A stretch of 64,000 nucleotides of DNA, taken from Orychophragmus violaceus (taxonomy: Eukaryota > Streptophyta > Magnoliopsida > Brassicales > Brassicaceae). The stretch spans positions 55,207,728 to 55,271,727 of the forward strand of contig CM058236.1 of the NCBI GenBank assembly GCA_030180135.1. The letters run 5' to 3'. Both the position numbers and the translations under genes were made by a program. Shown here piece by piece: positions 46,658 to 56,532 of this stretch (position 1 is the first letter of the stretch; each line of letters begins with the position of its first letter). The notes below the pieces were generated by a model that saw only the letters and a program-made list of their open reading frames with translations, did no database searches and was not told the DNA's origin.

Positions 46658-46669
46658 GCTTTGATACCA
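46658..46669 (-). other. Primer-binding site of copia-2
   Basis: The minus strand TGGTATCAAAGC is an initiator tRNA-Met complement with a G-to-A change, two bases inside the LTR. Confidence 0.88.
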
Positions 46670-46671
46670 CT

Positions 46672-46978
46672 TGTTGTGAAAACTCGAGTGAGCCCTAGAA
46701 GAGAGAACGTCTTGCGGAATACTTAGAGAGAAACAATATTGAGGCAAATACCCTTTAGTCTAGGGTTTCTATATTTTGTGAGGGATAATATTTACAAACC
46801 CTTGGACCCCTTTATATATTGCCCCAAAACCCGATACAATAGACAAATAGAAACCTTAACGAGATCTTTCATTCACTCGATACAAGGAGAAACTAAACCG
46901 CCATAATGTACCGTCCTTTGCTCACTCAAAAAAGGCACATTTGCAGTACCTTGAGATTTAAGTCACCTTAGAATAACA
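46672..46978 (-). repeat. 5' LTR of copia-2
   Basis: 307 bp, same ends as 35670-35976, about 18 differences by eye. Confidence 0.9.
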
Positions 46979-47131
46979 AAGTTATATGTGGATAGATTTG
47001 TATATTATTTTTCAAAAATAAAAAACATTACCATTTAATTATTGAAAGTTGAAAAACAAAATATTTAAAAACTCAACATAATATTTTAAACCAATACATA
47101 ATTTCATAATTTTAAAAACATTACAGACGGA

Positions 47132-47682
47132 TTAGTTATTATAATTCGGGAACTGGTTCTTGAACCAATCCCCGGCGTCCGTCTCTCTCCACTGGCGGAT
47201 CATGCGGTTCCATGACCTAGCGAGAATCCATTCCGGTCTTGGGTCTCCTCTTTCCCATAGCAACTTCATCCGGCGTATTTTCGTTTGGAAAACTCGCCTA
47301 GCCGTCTTATGGAATTCCCGCCAAACGGTTAGGATGATGTCCGGACCAAAGGTGAAGTGCGCCTGTAAATTAAGAACATAATACATTATTGAACAATTAA
47401 AATTTATAAACACAAGGACTTATTTAAATATTTTTCTTACCAAAAAATCTTCGAACCATGCCGCCTTAAGGTCGCCGGGAATATTGTAGTACGTCACGTA
47501 ACTCCCGGACCTGCGATTCTGGATGATATCGCTGATGGCAGACATAATGCTTGCATGGTAACCGAACCAAAGGGTACGGTTCTGTCGGGACGGGTCAAGA
47601 ACGGGAAGATGTTCCGACCCGGCTGACGGATTTCCCGCAAGTAGGAGGCGCAGTTCTCGGGAGAAAAATAGACAAAGTCCAT
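47132..47682 (-). pseudogene. CACTA-2 second small gene (MDFVYFSPE family)
   Basis: The minus strand starts at 47682 with MDFVYFSPENCASYL. An early frame change is needed to read DPSRQNRTLWFGYH, DIIQNRRSGSYVTYY and DLKAAWFEDFL. After an intron (about 47363-47441) comes HFTFGPDIILTVWREFHKTA, KLLWERGDPRPEWILARSW, and a stop after FPNYNN at 47132. It is homologous to 16747-17292 of CACTA-1, including the stop position. The short product is therefore the real gene length in this family and not a truncation. Confidence 0.6.
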
Positions 47683-47779
47683 TTTTTCTAAGTGTTAGTA
47701 TAAGATGAAAAACATTGTGACATCCGTAATTTATTTATACAAAAAAAACGATTACCGTCAGAATTTAGGATTAAATTTC

Positions 47780-48678
47780 CGAAATTGCGACTGTGATCGC
47801 TAGCGTAAACCAAAATTCTTGCGTTTTGATTATCTTCGAGTTGAGGGTGTATGATCTTGATATTGGATCGTAGGAAATCGTCATAACTATAAACGCCCAA
47901 ATAAGGCCTAAAGCGGACGAGCCAGCGAATCTGTGGATGCGTTCAAAGACGCTGTGATGTAAATGACGAACAAGAGGAAACGCGGCTAAGGAAGTGAGGC
48001 AGAGGAGTGAGAGAATCGCGGACGCAACCGCTATGATCGCTGTTGATGTGTATCCCTGTCTTTAAGAGTGAGAACCAATGCGTAGATGAGCCAAGCGATT
48101 GAGGAAACACCGCAGCCGCTATGGATACCGCCGAGGCTTTGTAAGAGCGATGTTACCGCGATTTTGATGCAGAGAGGGACAAAGGAGTTTCCGAGTATGT
48201 TTACGGTTAGGTAGAAAACGAGTCTCAAGAAGGCTTCACTTCTTCAGAGAGTTAGGGCAAGTATGTTGGCAATTGAAAACAGAGCTGCTCTGTTTCTCGC
48301 GTAAGTGAAATTTCCCATGGCTGCGAGAACGAGTGCTAGGACGTTTAGAAACAATGAAGTGACGAAGAGACGTTTGTAAACGGTGAACAATCCTTGATCA
48401 AGAAGTATGATGGATAGTCTTGAAGCGCGTTTCTTTGGAATAGGTGGTTGCTGCGGTTTCTCGCTATATTTGCTTGCGGAAGAATCAAGGATGGCCTTTT
48501 CGTCCGTCTCAGTGTGTTGTTGGTATCCTTCCTTAATTGCACCTTCTTCTAAGTAGTAAAGATCGTCTTTATCTTCTTCTTCTTCGTCGTCTTCCGAGTC
48601 CAAATCGCAGAAATGGCTACTGGCTCGGCTCATAGAGTGTTGCATTGATGAAGGGAAAACTTTTGAGGCGTTTCTCAT
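47780..48678 (-). pseudogene. Host membrane-protein gene relic truncated by CACTA-2
   Basis: The start at 48678 (MRNASKVFPSSMQHSMSRASSHFCDLDSEDDEEEE on two stretches) gives an acidic cytosolic N-terminus. Membrane segments follow (RLFVTSLFLNVLALVLAAMGNFTYA, and after a stop FLRLVFYLTVNILGNSFVPL, SLGGIHSGCGVSSIAWLIYALVLTL). A TGA at 48244 stands where the frame expects cysteine. A shift near 48045 precedes AVASAILSLLCLTSLAAFP and HSVFERIHRFAG. Text is lost near 47780, where CACTA remnant begins. It resembles multi-pass plant proteins with a ferric-reductase-like membrane domain. The name is uncertain. Confidence 0.6.
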
Positions 48679-49205
48679 AAAATCCCATGGAAGTCAAAAC
48701 CTTCTGCTCGTTTCCTCGCGTTCAGCGTTTGCGTTGTGATTTGATCGGCTGTATCGATAGCGAAAGGGTTCACATGAGGTTTAATCTCAAATGCGACTCC
48801 TCGACAGCTAGCGAATCTCACAGTCGAAGCGTTTTCCATTCTTTTTTCTCTCTTTTGTTTGTTTCGATTAGCGGGTAAAAAAAGGATGACTTAAGACACA
48901 AGGCTAATCAATTGAGCTATGATTATCTTGTGTTGGGGCTTGTTCTGACTTCGTGAATAGCATGGCTCTTTATATAATAATTCGGTATCAACATATACAA
49001 ATTTTCATCATTAAAAAACACTTCGCTTTCACGTCATTTTCATATTTTTTTTCTTCAAAGAGAAGACCATATATAAAACTTCTGTTTTATTAGTCTTCGA
49101 TTGACTCTGACTTGGAAGCTCTGAATATGTCAAATCACACACTGATTAGTACATTCATGTAAATATGATTAATATAACTGTGGAGGAATGGGTGTCTTCT
49201 ATAGG
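48679..49205. other. Upstream region of the relic gene
   Basis: Non-coding on both strands. It probably holds the old 5' UTR and promoter of the minus-strand relic gene. No element ends are seen. Confidence 0.45.
48968..48976 (-). promoter_or_regulatory. Possible TATA box of the relic gene
   Basis: The minus strand reads TATATAAAG, 290 bases before the start codon at 48678, with a purine/pyrimidine-mixed leader between. The position is plausible only if the 5' UTR is about 250 bases. Confidence 0.4.
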
Positions 49206-49905
49206 GGTGGAAATATTATTTGGGATCCGAGATTCGATCTAAAATCTGCTCTAATATGTTCCGAAAATTTGGATGTTCACGCGGGGACGAATCCGGATAC
49301 GGATAGTAGAACCTAGGATCCGTCCAAACCGGATCGGGATATCTTAATTTTGAGATCTAAATATCTGAATCCGGACCCGAATATATATTTTTACATATAA
49401 TATATGATTTCTTATATAAAAATATATATAATTTAATTTTAATTAATTTTATGTTATATTATATTTTATTTTCAAATATTGTATATAAAATATTATTTTA
49501 TAATAAAAATTAGATTTTTAATATTTATTATTATTTTAATTTATTTTAATTATTTGCGGATCCGGATCCGTAGATATTTTGATTTTAGATGGATATCCGG
49601 AAGCCACGGAACCGAATCCGGATAATGTTACAATGGATCCCGCGGATCCAGATCTGGATATCCTAAAATTTCTGAATATCAGGATCCGTCTCATCCAAAA
49701 TTTTTTAAATGTAAATTATAAAAGTAGTATTTTGTTTAGTGGATGATAGAATAATACTAGCTTTTTTAGAGAAAAATAAGAGTTTATGAATTCAAAATTT
49801 AGAATTTATTGTTGTAATTAATAGAAATATATGGACAGAATTATCAGCAATTTTGTTAGATACAAATTTAGTATCTATCAATAAGCCTAATCAAAATCTG
49901 CTTAG
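49206..49905. repeat. Degenerate ATCCGGATCC-rich repeat and AT-rich flank
   Basis: From TAGGGGTGGAAATATT (49202) to about 49700, blocks of GGATCCGGATCCG and ATCCGGATAT in both orientations flank a very AT-rich centre (49380-49550). It looks like an old non-autonomous element, possibly hAT-derived from its GGGGTGG start. The other terminus was not found. 49705-49905 holds nothing recognisable. Confidence 0.35.
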
Positions 49906-50382
49906 TGTTAGAATAATGAGATTAAGCAGAGAGAATTAACAGAGAGATGTCCAGACCCGATTAGGGTTCTTACACCCGAGAGAGAGAGAGAGAGTTGAGA
50001 GATGAAGAGAGAAAGCGGTTCTTGGGAAGAATAAATCCCAATATCTTCATAAAATAGCTTTACAAGAGTTTAAATACACTAGCTATTAGGGCAACTAATG
50101 GAATAAACAAAGAATAAGTAGAATAAGACAAAAAACAGCTCATAATTGGAATAAAAAGAGGCCCAACGGTCATAAGGATGGATGACAGCTTTTGGACAGC
50201 TTTTCTCCGTGTCGCCGACATCGACGCCGACACAACTAGTTCAGAATCATTTTCAGCCTCCGTGTCGCCGACATCGACGCCGACACAATTAGTTCAGAAT
50301 CATTTTCAGCCTCCGTGTCGCCGACATCGACGCCGACACATCTAGTTCAGACTTAAGAAATCCTATGATCTCCAATCCAATA
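49906..50382 (-). repeat. 3' LTR of copia-3
   Basis: 477 bp. On the minus strand it begins TATTGGATTGG and ends CTAACA. It contains three tandem 53-bp units (50209-50365), each with a GTGTCG...CGACAC dyad. Confidence 0.95.
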
Positions 50383-50391
50383 CTCCCCCTC
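50383..50391 (-). other. Polypurine tract of copia-3
   Basis: The minus strand GAGGGGGAG directly abuts the LTR start TATTGG, confirming the unusual LTR boundary. Confidence 0.88.
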
Positions 50392-50485
50392 AAGCTTGAA
50401 GTCAAGGGTTGAATCAAGCTTGGAATGTCAATGGAGATCCACCTCATTAAAAACCTTCATGAAGAAAACCTCATGGGATAAAACT

Positions 50486-53400
50486 TCATGAAGGGAAAAA
50501 GAGTGTAGATCCCATGGCCTTAGGGGATTCAGGAAGCTCCTTGAGTCCAAGCTTAGTGTGAATGGACTCACACACCTTCAAGCTAGCAGCCTTTGTGAAG
50601 ACATCGGCAAGCTGTTCTTCACTTCTTGTAAAGCAAGGCAACACAACTCCTTGCTCTATCATCTGCCTCACTTTGTGACAATCCACTTCTATATGCTTGG
50701 TCCTTTCATGGAAGACTGAGTTTGAAGCAATGTGAATGGCTGCTTGGTTATCACAATGCATAGTAATTGGCTTTGAAGTCTCAATCCTCAAATCCACAAG
50801 AAGACCTTTGATCCATGCCAATTCTGTTGCTAGCTTCCTCATTGCTCTGTATTCAGCTTCAGCACTTGAACATGACACTATCTTCTGCTTCTTGCTCTTC
50901 CAAGTAACAAGGTTTCCTCCAATGAATGTGCAATATCCAGTAGTAGACCTCCTGTCCACTCTATCTCCTGCCCAATCAGCATGACAATACCCAACTATCT
51001 CTGTGCTTTGATTGCAACCCATCCAAATGCCTTGACCAGGAGCACCACTTAGGTATCTAAGTATCCTTTCAACCATGTTCCAATGATGCATCTTGGGTGC
51101 TTGCATATGCTGGCTTACTTGATTCACTGCATAACACAAATCAGGTCTAGTTATGGTTAAGTAAATGAGCTTACCAACCATCCTTCTATACTGAGTAATG
51201 TCCTCAAATGGTCTATCCTCAAGCTCCCCCTCTCTTATAACTTTGTAGCCTTCCTCAAGAGGTGTCTTAGCCGATTTTGCTCCTACCTTTCCTGCTTCAG
51301 ATAACAAATCAAGTGTGTACTTCCTTTGAGATAAGAAGAGTCCATCATTAGATCGACAAACTTCTATCCCAAGGAAGTACTTTAGAGCACCAAGGTCTTT
51401 AATATCAAAAACAGATTTGAGATAAGCCTTAGTGTCTTGTATACCTGCCTTGTTGCTCCCTGATATGATAATGTCATCAACATAAACAAGGATGACAATG
51501 ATACCTTCCTGATCTTGAAGAGTGAACAGGGTGTGATCTCCTTCAGACCTCTTGAATCCTCTTTGCATAAGTGTTGAGCTCAGTTTATGATACCAAGCTC
51601 TAGGTGATTGCTTTAATCCATAGATAGCCTTCTTGAGTCTTAACACCTTCCCTGGTTTCACAATGCTTTCAAGACCAGAAGGTGGTGTCATGTATACCTC
51701 ATCTTCAAGCTCCCCTTGAAGGAATGCATTCTTGACATCCATTTGCCAAAGTTCCCAATCAAGATTTGTTGCTAAAGACAAGATGATCCTAACTGTGTGA
51801 AGCTTAGCTACTGGTGCAAAGGTATCCAAGTAATCCTTTCCATAGGTTTGAGTGAAGCCTCTTGCAACCAACCTTGCTTTGTATCTCTCAACTTCTCCAT
51901 TACTTTTATACTTGATGGTGAAAACCCACTTAGAAGTCACTGCCTTCTTTCCTCTAGGAAGTTCAGCTTCATACCAAGTCTCATTGTTTTCCATTGCTTT
52001 GGTTTCTTCATTCACAGCTTGCATCCACCTCTCATCTCCTTTAGCTTCTTCATAGGTTGTTGGTACATGTTCTTGATCCAACTTCCCAATGAACACTTGA
52101 TGTTCCAAAGGTACATGAGCTAAAGTGCACACTGCTTGATTGGGATGAGCTACTGCATTGCTGTTGAAATAGATGAAATCCTTCTTCCATTTGGATGGTT
52201 CCGTTTTCTCCCTTGTGCTTCTCCTTAACACTTGAACTGGCTGCTCATTCAGAACCGGTTGTTCAGTCTCTCCATTTCGATGATCCAACTCCTCAGTTTC
52301 TATCTCATGTTCCTCATGCTCCTCAACACCAGCTTGATCATGTGTACTTGAATCAGATTCTTGTGGTTCTTGTTCTGATTCTCGAGTGTCCCCCTCATGA
52401 TCAGGATGGAGTTGTTGTGGAGCTTCTGAAGGTAAATCAGAGACTGAAGGAGCATCACTTTCTTTGGCCGGTTTCTGAGGCAGATTAATACCAAGGCCTT
52501 CCATGATCATCCTTAGGTTAGTAGCTCGGTCTGATTGAGAAGTGGGAAGATCCCTCAAGCTTTCCCAATTCTTCTCATCATAGAAACTTCTTGTCTCCAT
52601 AAATTTCACATCTCTTGAGATCAAAACCTTCCTTGTTTCAGGCACATAACACTTGTACCCTCTTTGTGTTGTGGAATATCCAATGAACATGGCTTTGGTG
52701 CTCTTTGCATCCAACTTATCCCTTTGTTCACCTGGTATTAACACAAAGCAAATACACCCAAACACACGTAAGTGATCAAGTATTGGATTGGTTTTGTTTA
52801 ATACCTGAAATGGAGATTGATCATTAAGAACTCTTGTGGGAGTTCTATTGATCAAGTAGCATGCAGTCATGACTGCATCTCCCCAAAACTTCTTAGGAAC
52901 ATTCTTGTAGAACATCATGGACCTTGCCACTTCCATTAAGTGTCTATTCTTTCTCTCAGCCACTCCATTTTGTTGTGGAGTATAAGGACAGCTTGTTTGA
53001 TGAAGAATCCCATGTTTGGACAAGTGTTGTTTGAAAGCATTGCTTGTATACTCACCACCATTATCTGATCTAAAAATTTTGATCTTAGCATTGAAATGGT
53101 TAGTAACATGACTTTGGAAGTTCATAAAAGCTTCTAACACTCTATCCTTAGTTTGCATCAAAGTTATCCAAGTATACTTAGATTTTTCATCAATGAAAGT
53201 GACAAAGTACTTATGATTCTCTCTAGACACACAAGGAGCAGTCCACACATCAGAATGAACAAGATCAAAACAACTTTCATAAACAGTTTTAGAACTTGGA
53301 AAAACAGATTTGCAATGTTTCCCAAGAATGCAAGCCTCACAATCATCATTTTTAAATGAAACAGAAGGTAATAAGAGACCTAATGCCCTAGAGTGTGGAT

Positions 53401-54835
53401 GTCCTAGTCTAGCATGCCAAATAGAATCATCAACACTCATGACAGTAGAAAGGGCAGTAGAAAAATCAGAGGAGGATGGATTAGTATCCTCAATCATATA
53501 CAACTCATCCTTTGTCACACCTTTTCCAAGCAACTTGCTTGTCTTAATATCCTGAAACACAACATCATTAGGACTGAAAATAACATTGCAATTAAGATCA
53601 GTAGCAACTCTTTTCACAGATAACATGTTTGATGTAAAACTAGGCATATAGAAGGCTTTTGATTCCTTACTAAACAACTTAAGATTTCCTATGCCTTGAA
53701 TTGGAATCTTATCACCATTTGCAATCACAACATTACCAAGAGCAGGTTGAATGTTTTCTATCAACTTAGAGTCACTGATCATATGATGGGATGCACCTGA
53801 ATCAATTATCAATGGTTTGATTTTATTTGATGCAAAGAGTGAGGTTCCAAAAGTCATACCAGAGTTTTCCTTGATGGCTTGAATGAGAGCCTCAAGGTCT
53901 GATTTTCTTACCATATCACACTGATCAGGAACATGATGAGCCACCATTGTTCTTCCAACATCACAAGGCTGCATTGGGTATGATACCACCTGGGACCGGC
54001 AGTGAGAGGATGGTCTGAGGTGTGGATATAAGCGCCAGCATTTCTCCTTTAGGTGTCCACTCTGCTTGCAATACACACACATCAAGACTCCTCTTCTATC
54101 ATTGCCATATCTCTGTCCCTCCTCAGGTTCATAAGCCCCTTTATTTGCAGTTCCAAGCTCAGCTTTCCTACTGAACAGCCCACATGATCCTTGTTCTCTT
54201 TGAATCCGCCCACATACCTCATCCAAAGAAGGTAATGTGTCTGCCCTTAGAATGTGTTTGATTAGGTCATTGTATGATGAATCTAAGGTGAGCAGAAGTG
54301 CAAACACTCTATCATGCTCCCTCCTTTCATTTAACACCAGGGGATCAATGCTTGAAGGTCTTAACATCTCCAACTCTGCCCATAAAGACATGAACTGCCC
54401 AAAATGAGCTTTGAACTCTCTATCTTTTTGTTGGAGATTGTTGATGGCCTGTTTAACTTCAAAGACCCTGCTCAGATTAGTTGTGTTGCCATAAACCTTC
54501 TCAAGAGTTTTCCACAGCTCCTTGGAGGTTGTACAATAAGAATATGCTTCCAACAGCTCCTGGTCAAGTGAGCTTTGAAGTATGGACAACACTCTTTGGT
54601 CTCCTTGTGTCCATGCTTCTTCATCAGCTGCATCCATCTTCATACCAGCTTCTCCTTGAGCTTGCTGAGATGATGCTTCACTGCCTAATACATATTTCCA
54701 TAGTCCACGCCCTCTCAGAGCTGACTTCACAATCCTTGCCCACACTATGTAGTTGGGACCTCTAAGAATCACATAAATTACTTCACTTGAGTTCTCCATT
54801 GCTAAGTCTGATTTATAGCTAGGAGGGAGTTTCAA
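50486..54835 (-). CDS. copia-3 Gag-Pol polyprotein, intact
   Basis: 1449 codons in one frame from 54835. Domains in order: UBN2-type Gag (residues ~25-240); zinc knuckle CVYCKQSGHLKEKC (253-266); aspartic protease LIIDSGASHHM (~345); pre-integrase zinc finger HARLGHPHS with CEACILGKHCKS (~470-510); integrase core with HSDVW, RSDNGGEY and QQNGVAERKNR (~525-635); variable acidic linker; reverse transcriptase with SKWVFTIKY, MDVKNAFLQGELED and catalytic YVDDIIISG; RNase H with HADWAGDRVDRRSTTGYC, SSAEAEYRAM and HERTKHIEVDCH. All catalytic residues I can check are in place. It should yield particles, cDNA and integration activity and is a plausible source for related defective copies. Confidence 0.96.
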   Translation of the reverse strand: MKLPPSYKSDLAMENSSEVIYVILRGPNYIVWARIVKSALRGRGLWKYVLGSEASSQQAQGEAGMKMDAADEEAWTQGDQRVLSILQSSLDQELLEAYSYCTTSKELWKTLEKVYGNTTNLSRVFEVKQAINNLQQKDREFKAHFGQFMSLWAELEMLRPSSIDPLVLNERREHDRVFALLLTLDSSYNDLIKHILRADTLPSLDEVCGRIQREQGSCGLFSRKAELGTANKGAYEPEEGQRYGNDRRGVLMCVYCKQSGHLKEKCWRLYPHLRPSSHCRSQVVSYPMQPCDVGRTMVAHHVPDQCDMVRKSDLEALIQAIKENSGMTFGTSLFASNKIKPLIIDSGASHHMISDSKLIENIQPALGNVVIANGDKIPIQGIGNLKLFSKESKAFYMPSFTSNMLSVKRVATDLNCNVIFSPNDVVFQDIKTSKLLGKGVTKDELYMIEDTNPSSSDFSTALSTVMSVDDSIWHARLGHPHSRALGLLLPSVSFKNDDCEACILGKHCKSVFPSSKTVYESCFDLVHSDVWTAPCVSRENHKYFVTFIDEKSKYTWITLMQTKDRVLEAFMNFQSHVTNHFNAKIKIFRSDNGGEYTSNAFKQHLSKHGILHQTSCPYTPQQNGVAERKNRHLMEVARSMMFYKNVPKKFWGDAVMTACYLINRTPTRVLNDQSPFQVLNKTNPILDHLRVFGCICFVLIPGEQRDKLDAKSTKAMFIGYSTTQRGYKCYVPETRKVLISRDVKFMETRSFYDEKNWESLRDLPTSQSDRATNLRMIMEGLGINLPQKPAKESDAPSVSDLPSEAPQQLHPDHEGDTRESEQEPQESDSSTHDQAGVEEHEEHEIETEELDHRNGETEQPVLNEQPVQVLRRSTREKTEPSKWKKDFIYFNSNAVAHPNQAVCTLAHVPLEHQVFIGKLDQEHVPTTYEEAKGDERWMQAVNEETKAMENNETWYEAELPRGKKAVTSKWVFTIKYKSNGEVERYKARLVARGFTQTYGKDYLDTFAPVAKLHTVRIILSLATNLDWELWQMDVKNAFLQGELEDEVYMTPPSGLESIVKPGKVLRLKKAIYGLKQSPRAWYHKLSSTLMQRGFKRSEGDHTLFTLQDQEGIIVILVYVDDIIISGSNKAGIQDTKAYLKSVFDIKDLGALKYFLGIEVCRSNDGLFLSQRKYTLDLLSEAGKVGAKSAKTPLEEGYKVIREGELEDRPFEDITQYRRMVGKLIYLTITRPDLCYAVNQVSQHMQAPKMHHWNMVERILRYLSGAPGQGIWMGCNQSTEIVGYCHADWAGDRVDRRSTTGYCTFIGGNLVTWKSKKQKIVSCSSAEAEYRAMRKLATELAWIKGLLVDLRIETSKPITMHCDNQAAIHIASNSVFHERTKHIEVDCHKVRQMIEQGVVLPCFTRSEEQLADVFTKAASLKVCESIHTKLGLKELPESPKAMGSTLFFPS

Positions 54836-54994
54836 GCTGAGATATTTGCAACAAAAGGTTTCTCAAACCTAATAGAACCCACGCAGGAGTAAAGAACCAA
54901 AGAAGATTGCCTTAAGGACTGAAACTCTCAAGAACAGAGAATTGAGACTTTAGAATCAGAGATTGCGGAAGTAGAGTAGGTATAGGAGCTTATA

Positions 54995-55006
54995 GCTCTG
55001 ATACCA
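54995..55006 (-). other. Primer-binding site of copia-3
   Basis: The minus strand TGGTATCAGAGC lies directly against the LTR end, complementary to initiator tRNA-Met. The leader to gag is about 160 bases. Confidence 0.93.
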
Positions 55007-55483
55007 TGTTAGAATAATGAGATTAAGCAGAGAGAATTAACAGAGAGATGTCCAGACCCGATTAGGGTTCTTACACCCGAGAGAGAGAGAGAGAGTTGAG
55101 AGATGAAGAGAGAAAGCGGTTCTTGGGAAGAATAAATCCCAATATCTTCATAAAATAGCTTTACAAGAGTTTAAATACACTAGCTATTAGGGCAACTAAT
55201 GGAATAAACAAAGAATAAGTAGAATAAGACAAAAAACAGCTCATAATTGGAATAAAAAGAGGCCCAACGGTCATAAGGATGGATGACAGCTTTTGGACAG
55301 CTTTTCTCCGTGTCGCCGACATCGACGCCGACACAACTAGTTCAGAATCATTTTCAGCCTCCGTGTCGCCGACATCGACGCCGACACAATTAGTTCAGAA
55401 TCATTTTCAGCCTCCGTATCGCCGACATCGACGCCGACACATCTAGTTCAGACTTAAGAAATCCTATGATCTCCAATCCAATA
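55007..55483 (-). repeat. 5' LTR of copia-3
   Basis: 477 bp, the same as 49906-50382 except an A at 55418 that breaks one arm of the third dyad. Confidence 0.95.
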
Positions 55484-56057
55484 CTTAGTCCATATGATTT
55501 GTTCGACTCATTATCGAAGCTCATTTAAAAGTTAAGTGTGCATACAAAAATAATACGACTGTACTTGCTATAAATAGAAAATATATTATTCAATAATATG
55601 CCATATTTTAGGATGTGTAATTATTTTCACTAAATAGCAACTAGTTCAATCGACGACTTCTCTTCTTATGTTTATTTGCCGATTTCGGTCTAAATTTAAT
55701 ATAAAGAATTTCTGATCTCCCCCCCCCCCCTTTAAAATTTGTCTTTTGACATGTCTCATTGACTGATAAAAAAAAATTGTCCAAAACATCAACGATCTAA
55801 TATTTAGTTTGAAACCCCACGACATCAATTTGGTCATATTTTTTATTATTTTTACTTTTACTATAATCAAATTTATGTCATAACAGGGAGATACTTAATT
55901 TACAAAGAAACCCAATATACTTCAAATATTTCGAAAAGACATTTAAAAAATAAGACTTAGTTACAATGTGGACAAGAAATGATGTATCATAAGCTTACTT
56001 GGTAGACAGATTATGACTTAATGATCTTGACTATTTCAATCAATAACGACCTTGTAG
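55484..56057. other. Unique AT-rich sequence
   Basis: No gene or element ends. A run of ten Cs lies at about 55721-55730. Confidence 0.5.
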
Positions 56058-56397
56058 TGATGTTCGTTTGGTTGCCGCAGGTATTTGCGGCTGTGGCTGC
56101 GGTTAAACGTAGCGTCGGTGATAAAAAAAAATTCGACGCCGAAAAAAATTACGACTTGCGGTTAAACGCTGCGTCAACACTATTGTGTTCGTTTGGTTGC
56201 AGTAGGTACCTACGGCTGCGGCTGCGTCAACATTTTGTGTTCGTTTGGTACTTGCAGTTGCGGCTGCGGCTACGGCTGCGTCTTACAAACGAACAACAAT
56301 CTGTGGCTGCGGGTGCGGTTGCGTCTGGGACTGCGAAACAAACAACAACCTGCGGTAATATTGCTGCAGCCGCCTGCGGCAACCAAACGAACAGGGC
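56058..56397. mobile_element. GC-rich MITE with GCGGCTGCGG interior
   Basis: A 20-base inverted repeat TGTTCGTTTGGTTGCCGCAG (56061-56080) is mirrored at 56374-56393. Two further internal GTTCGTTTGGT starts (about 56189 and 56239) and an inverted ACAAACGAAC (about 56285) suggest copies nested or joined within each other. The interior is built of TGCGGCTGCG words. It is probably hAT-like by its ends, but no clear target duplication was found. Confidence 0.6.
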
Positions 56398-56532
56398 CTT
56401 ATTTTTTTTGATGACATGTCTCTCTCTCTCGAGACAGAGTCATTTAATTCACTACGTGTGATGGTGTGAGACTACACATGCATGCAAGTTGACGGAGAAC
56501 TTTTCAAATTGTACTTCATTTATATCACTAAA

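Larger units (their letters stand above)
35670..46978 (-). mobile_element. copia-2, Ty1/copia retrotransposon split by gypsy insertions
   Basis: Two 307-bp LTRs (35670-35976 and 46672-46978) with a perfect TSD AAGTT (35665-35669 and 46979-46983). The gag/integrase half is at the right and the reverse transcriptase/RNase H half at the left, separated by a 7.4-kb gypsy composite (37421-44793). LTRs differ by roughly 6 percent by eye. Part of the integrase/RT linker and the end of RNase H are deleted. Confidence 0.92.
19097..47757 (-). mobile_element. CACTA-2, nested and truncated En/Spm transposon
   Basis: The left end at 19097 reads CAGTACAAGAAAACA, one base off the CACTA-1 TIR, and is followed by a CCGACGG array. 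CACTA-type DNA reappears at 32332-35669 and 46979 to about 47757, on either side of Athila-C and copia-2. Its genes lie on the minus strand. The right TIR and any TNP2 gene are missing: the element stops in a last ACCGTCAGAA unit near 47757 inside a host gene relic. Without insertions it is about 4.6 kb. Confidence 0.75.
49906..55483 (-). mobile_element. copia-3, complete young Ty1/copia retrotransposon
   Basis: 5578 bp with two 477-bp LTRs that show a single difference by eye (55418), and a perfect TSD CTTAG (49901-49905 and 55484-55488). It has an intact primer site, purine tract and an uninterrupted 1449-codon polyprotein. All parts needed for autonomous movement are visible. LTRs end TA...CA instead of TG...CA. 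Confidence 0.96.

Noticed and set aside
49202..49700. Helitron or complete hAT element at the ATCCGGATCC repeat
   Set aside because: Neither a CTRR hairpin end nor a matching second inverted terminus was found, so only a degenerate repeat is called.
55721..55730. Run of ten Cs as a possible purine tract of another element
   Set aside because: There is no LTR-like TG/CA boundary or repeat partner nearby.
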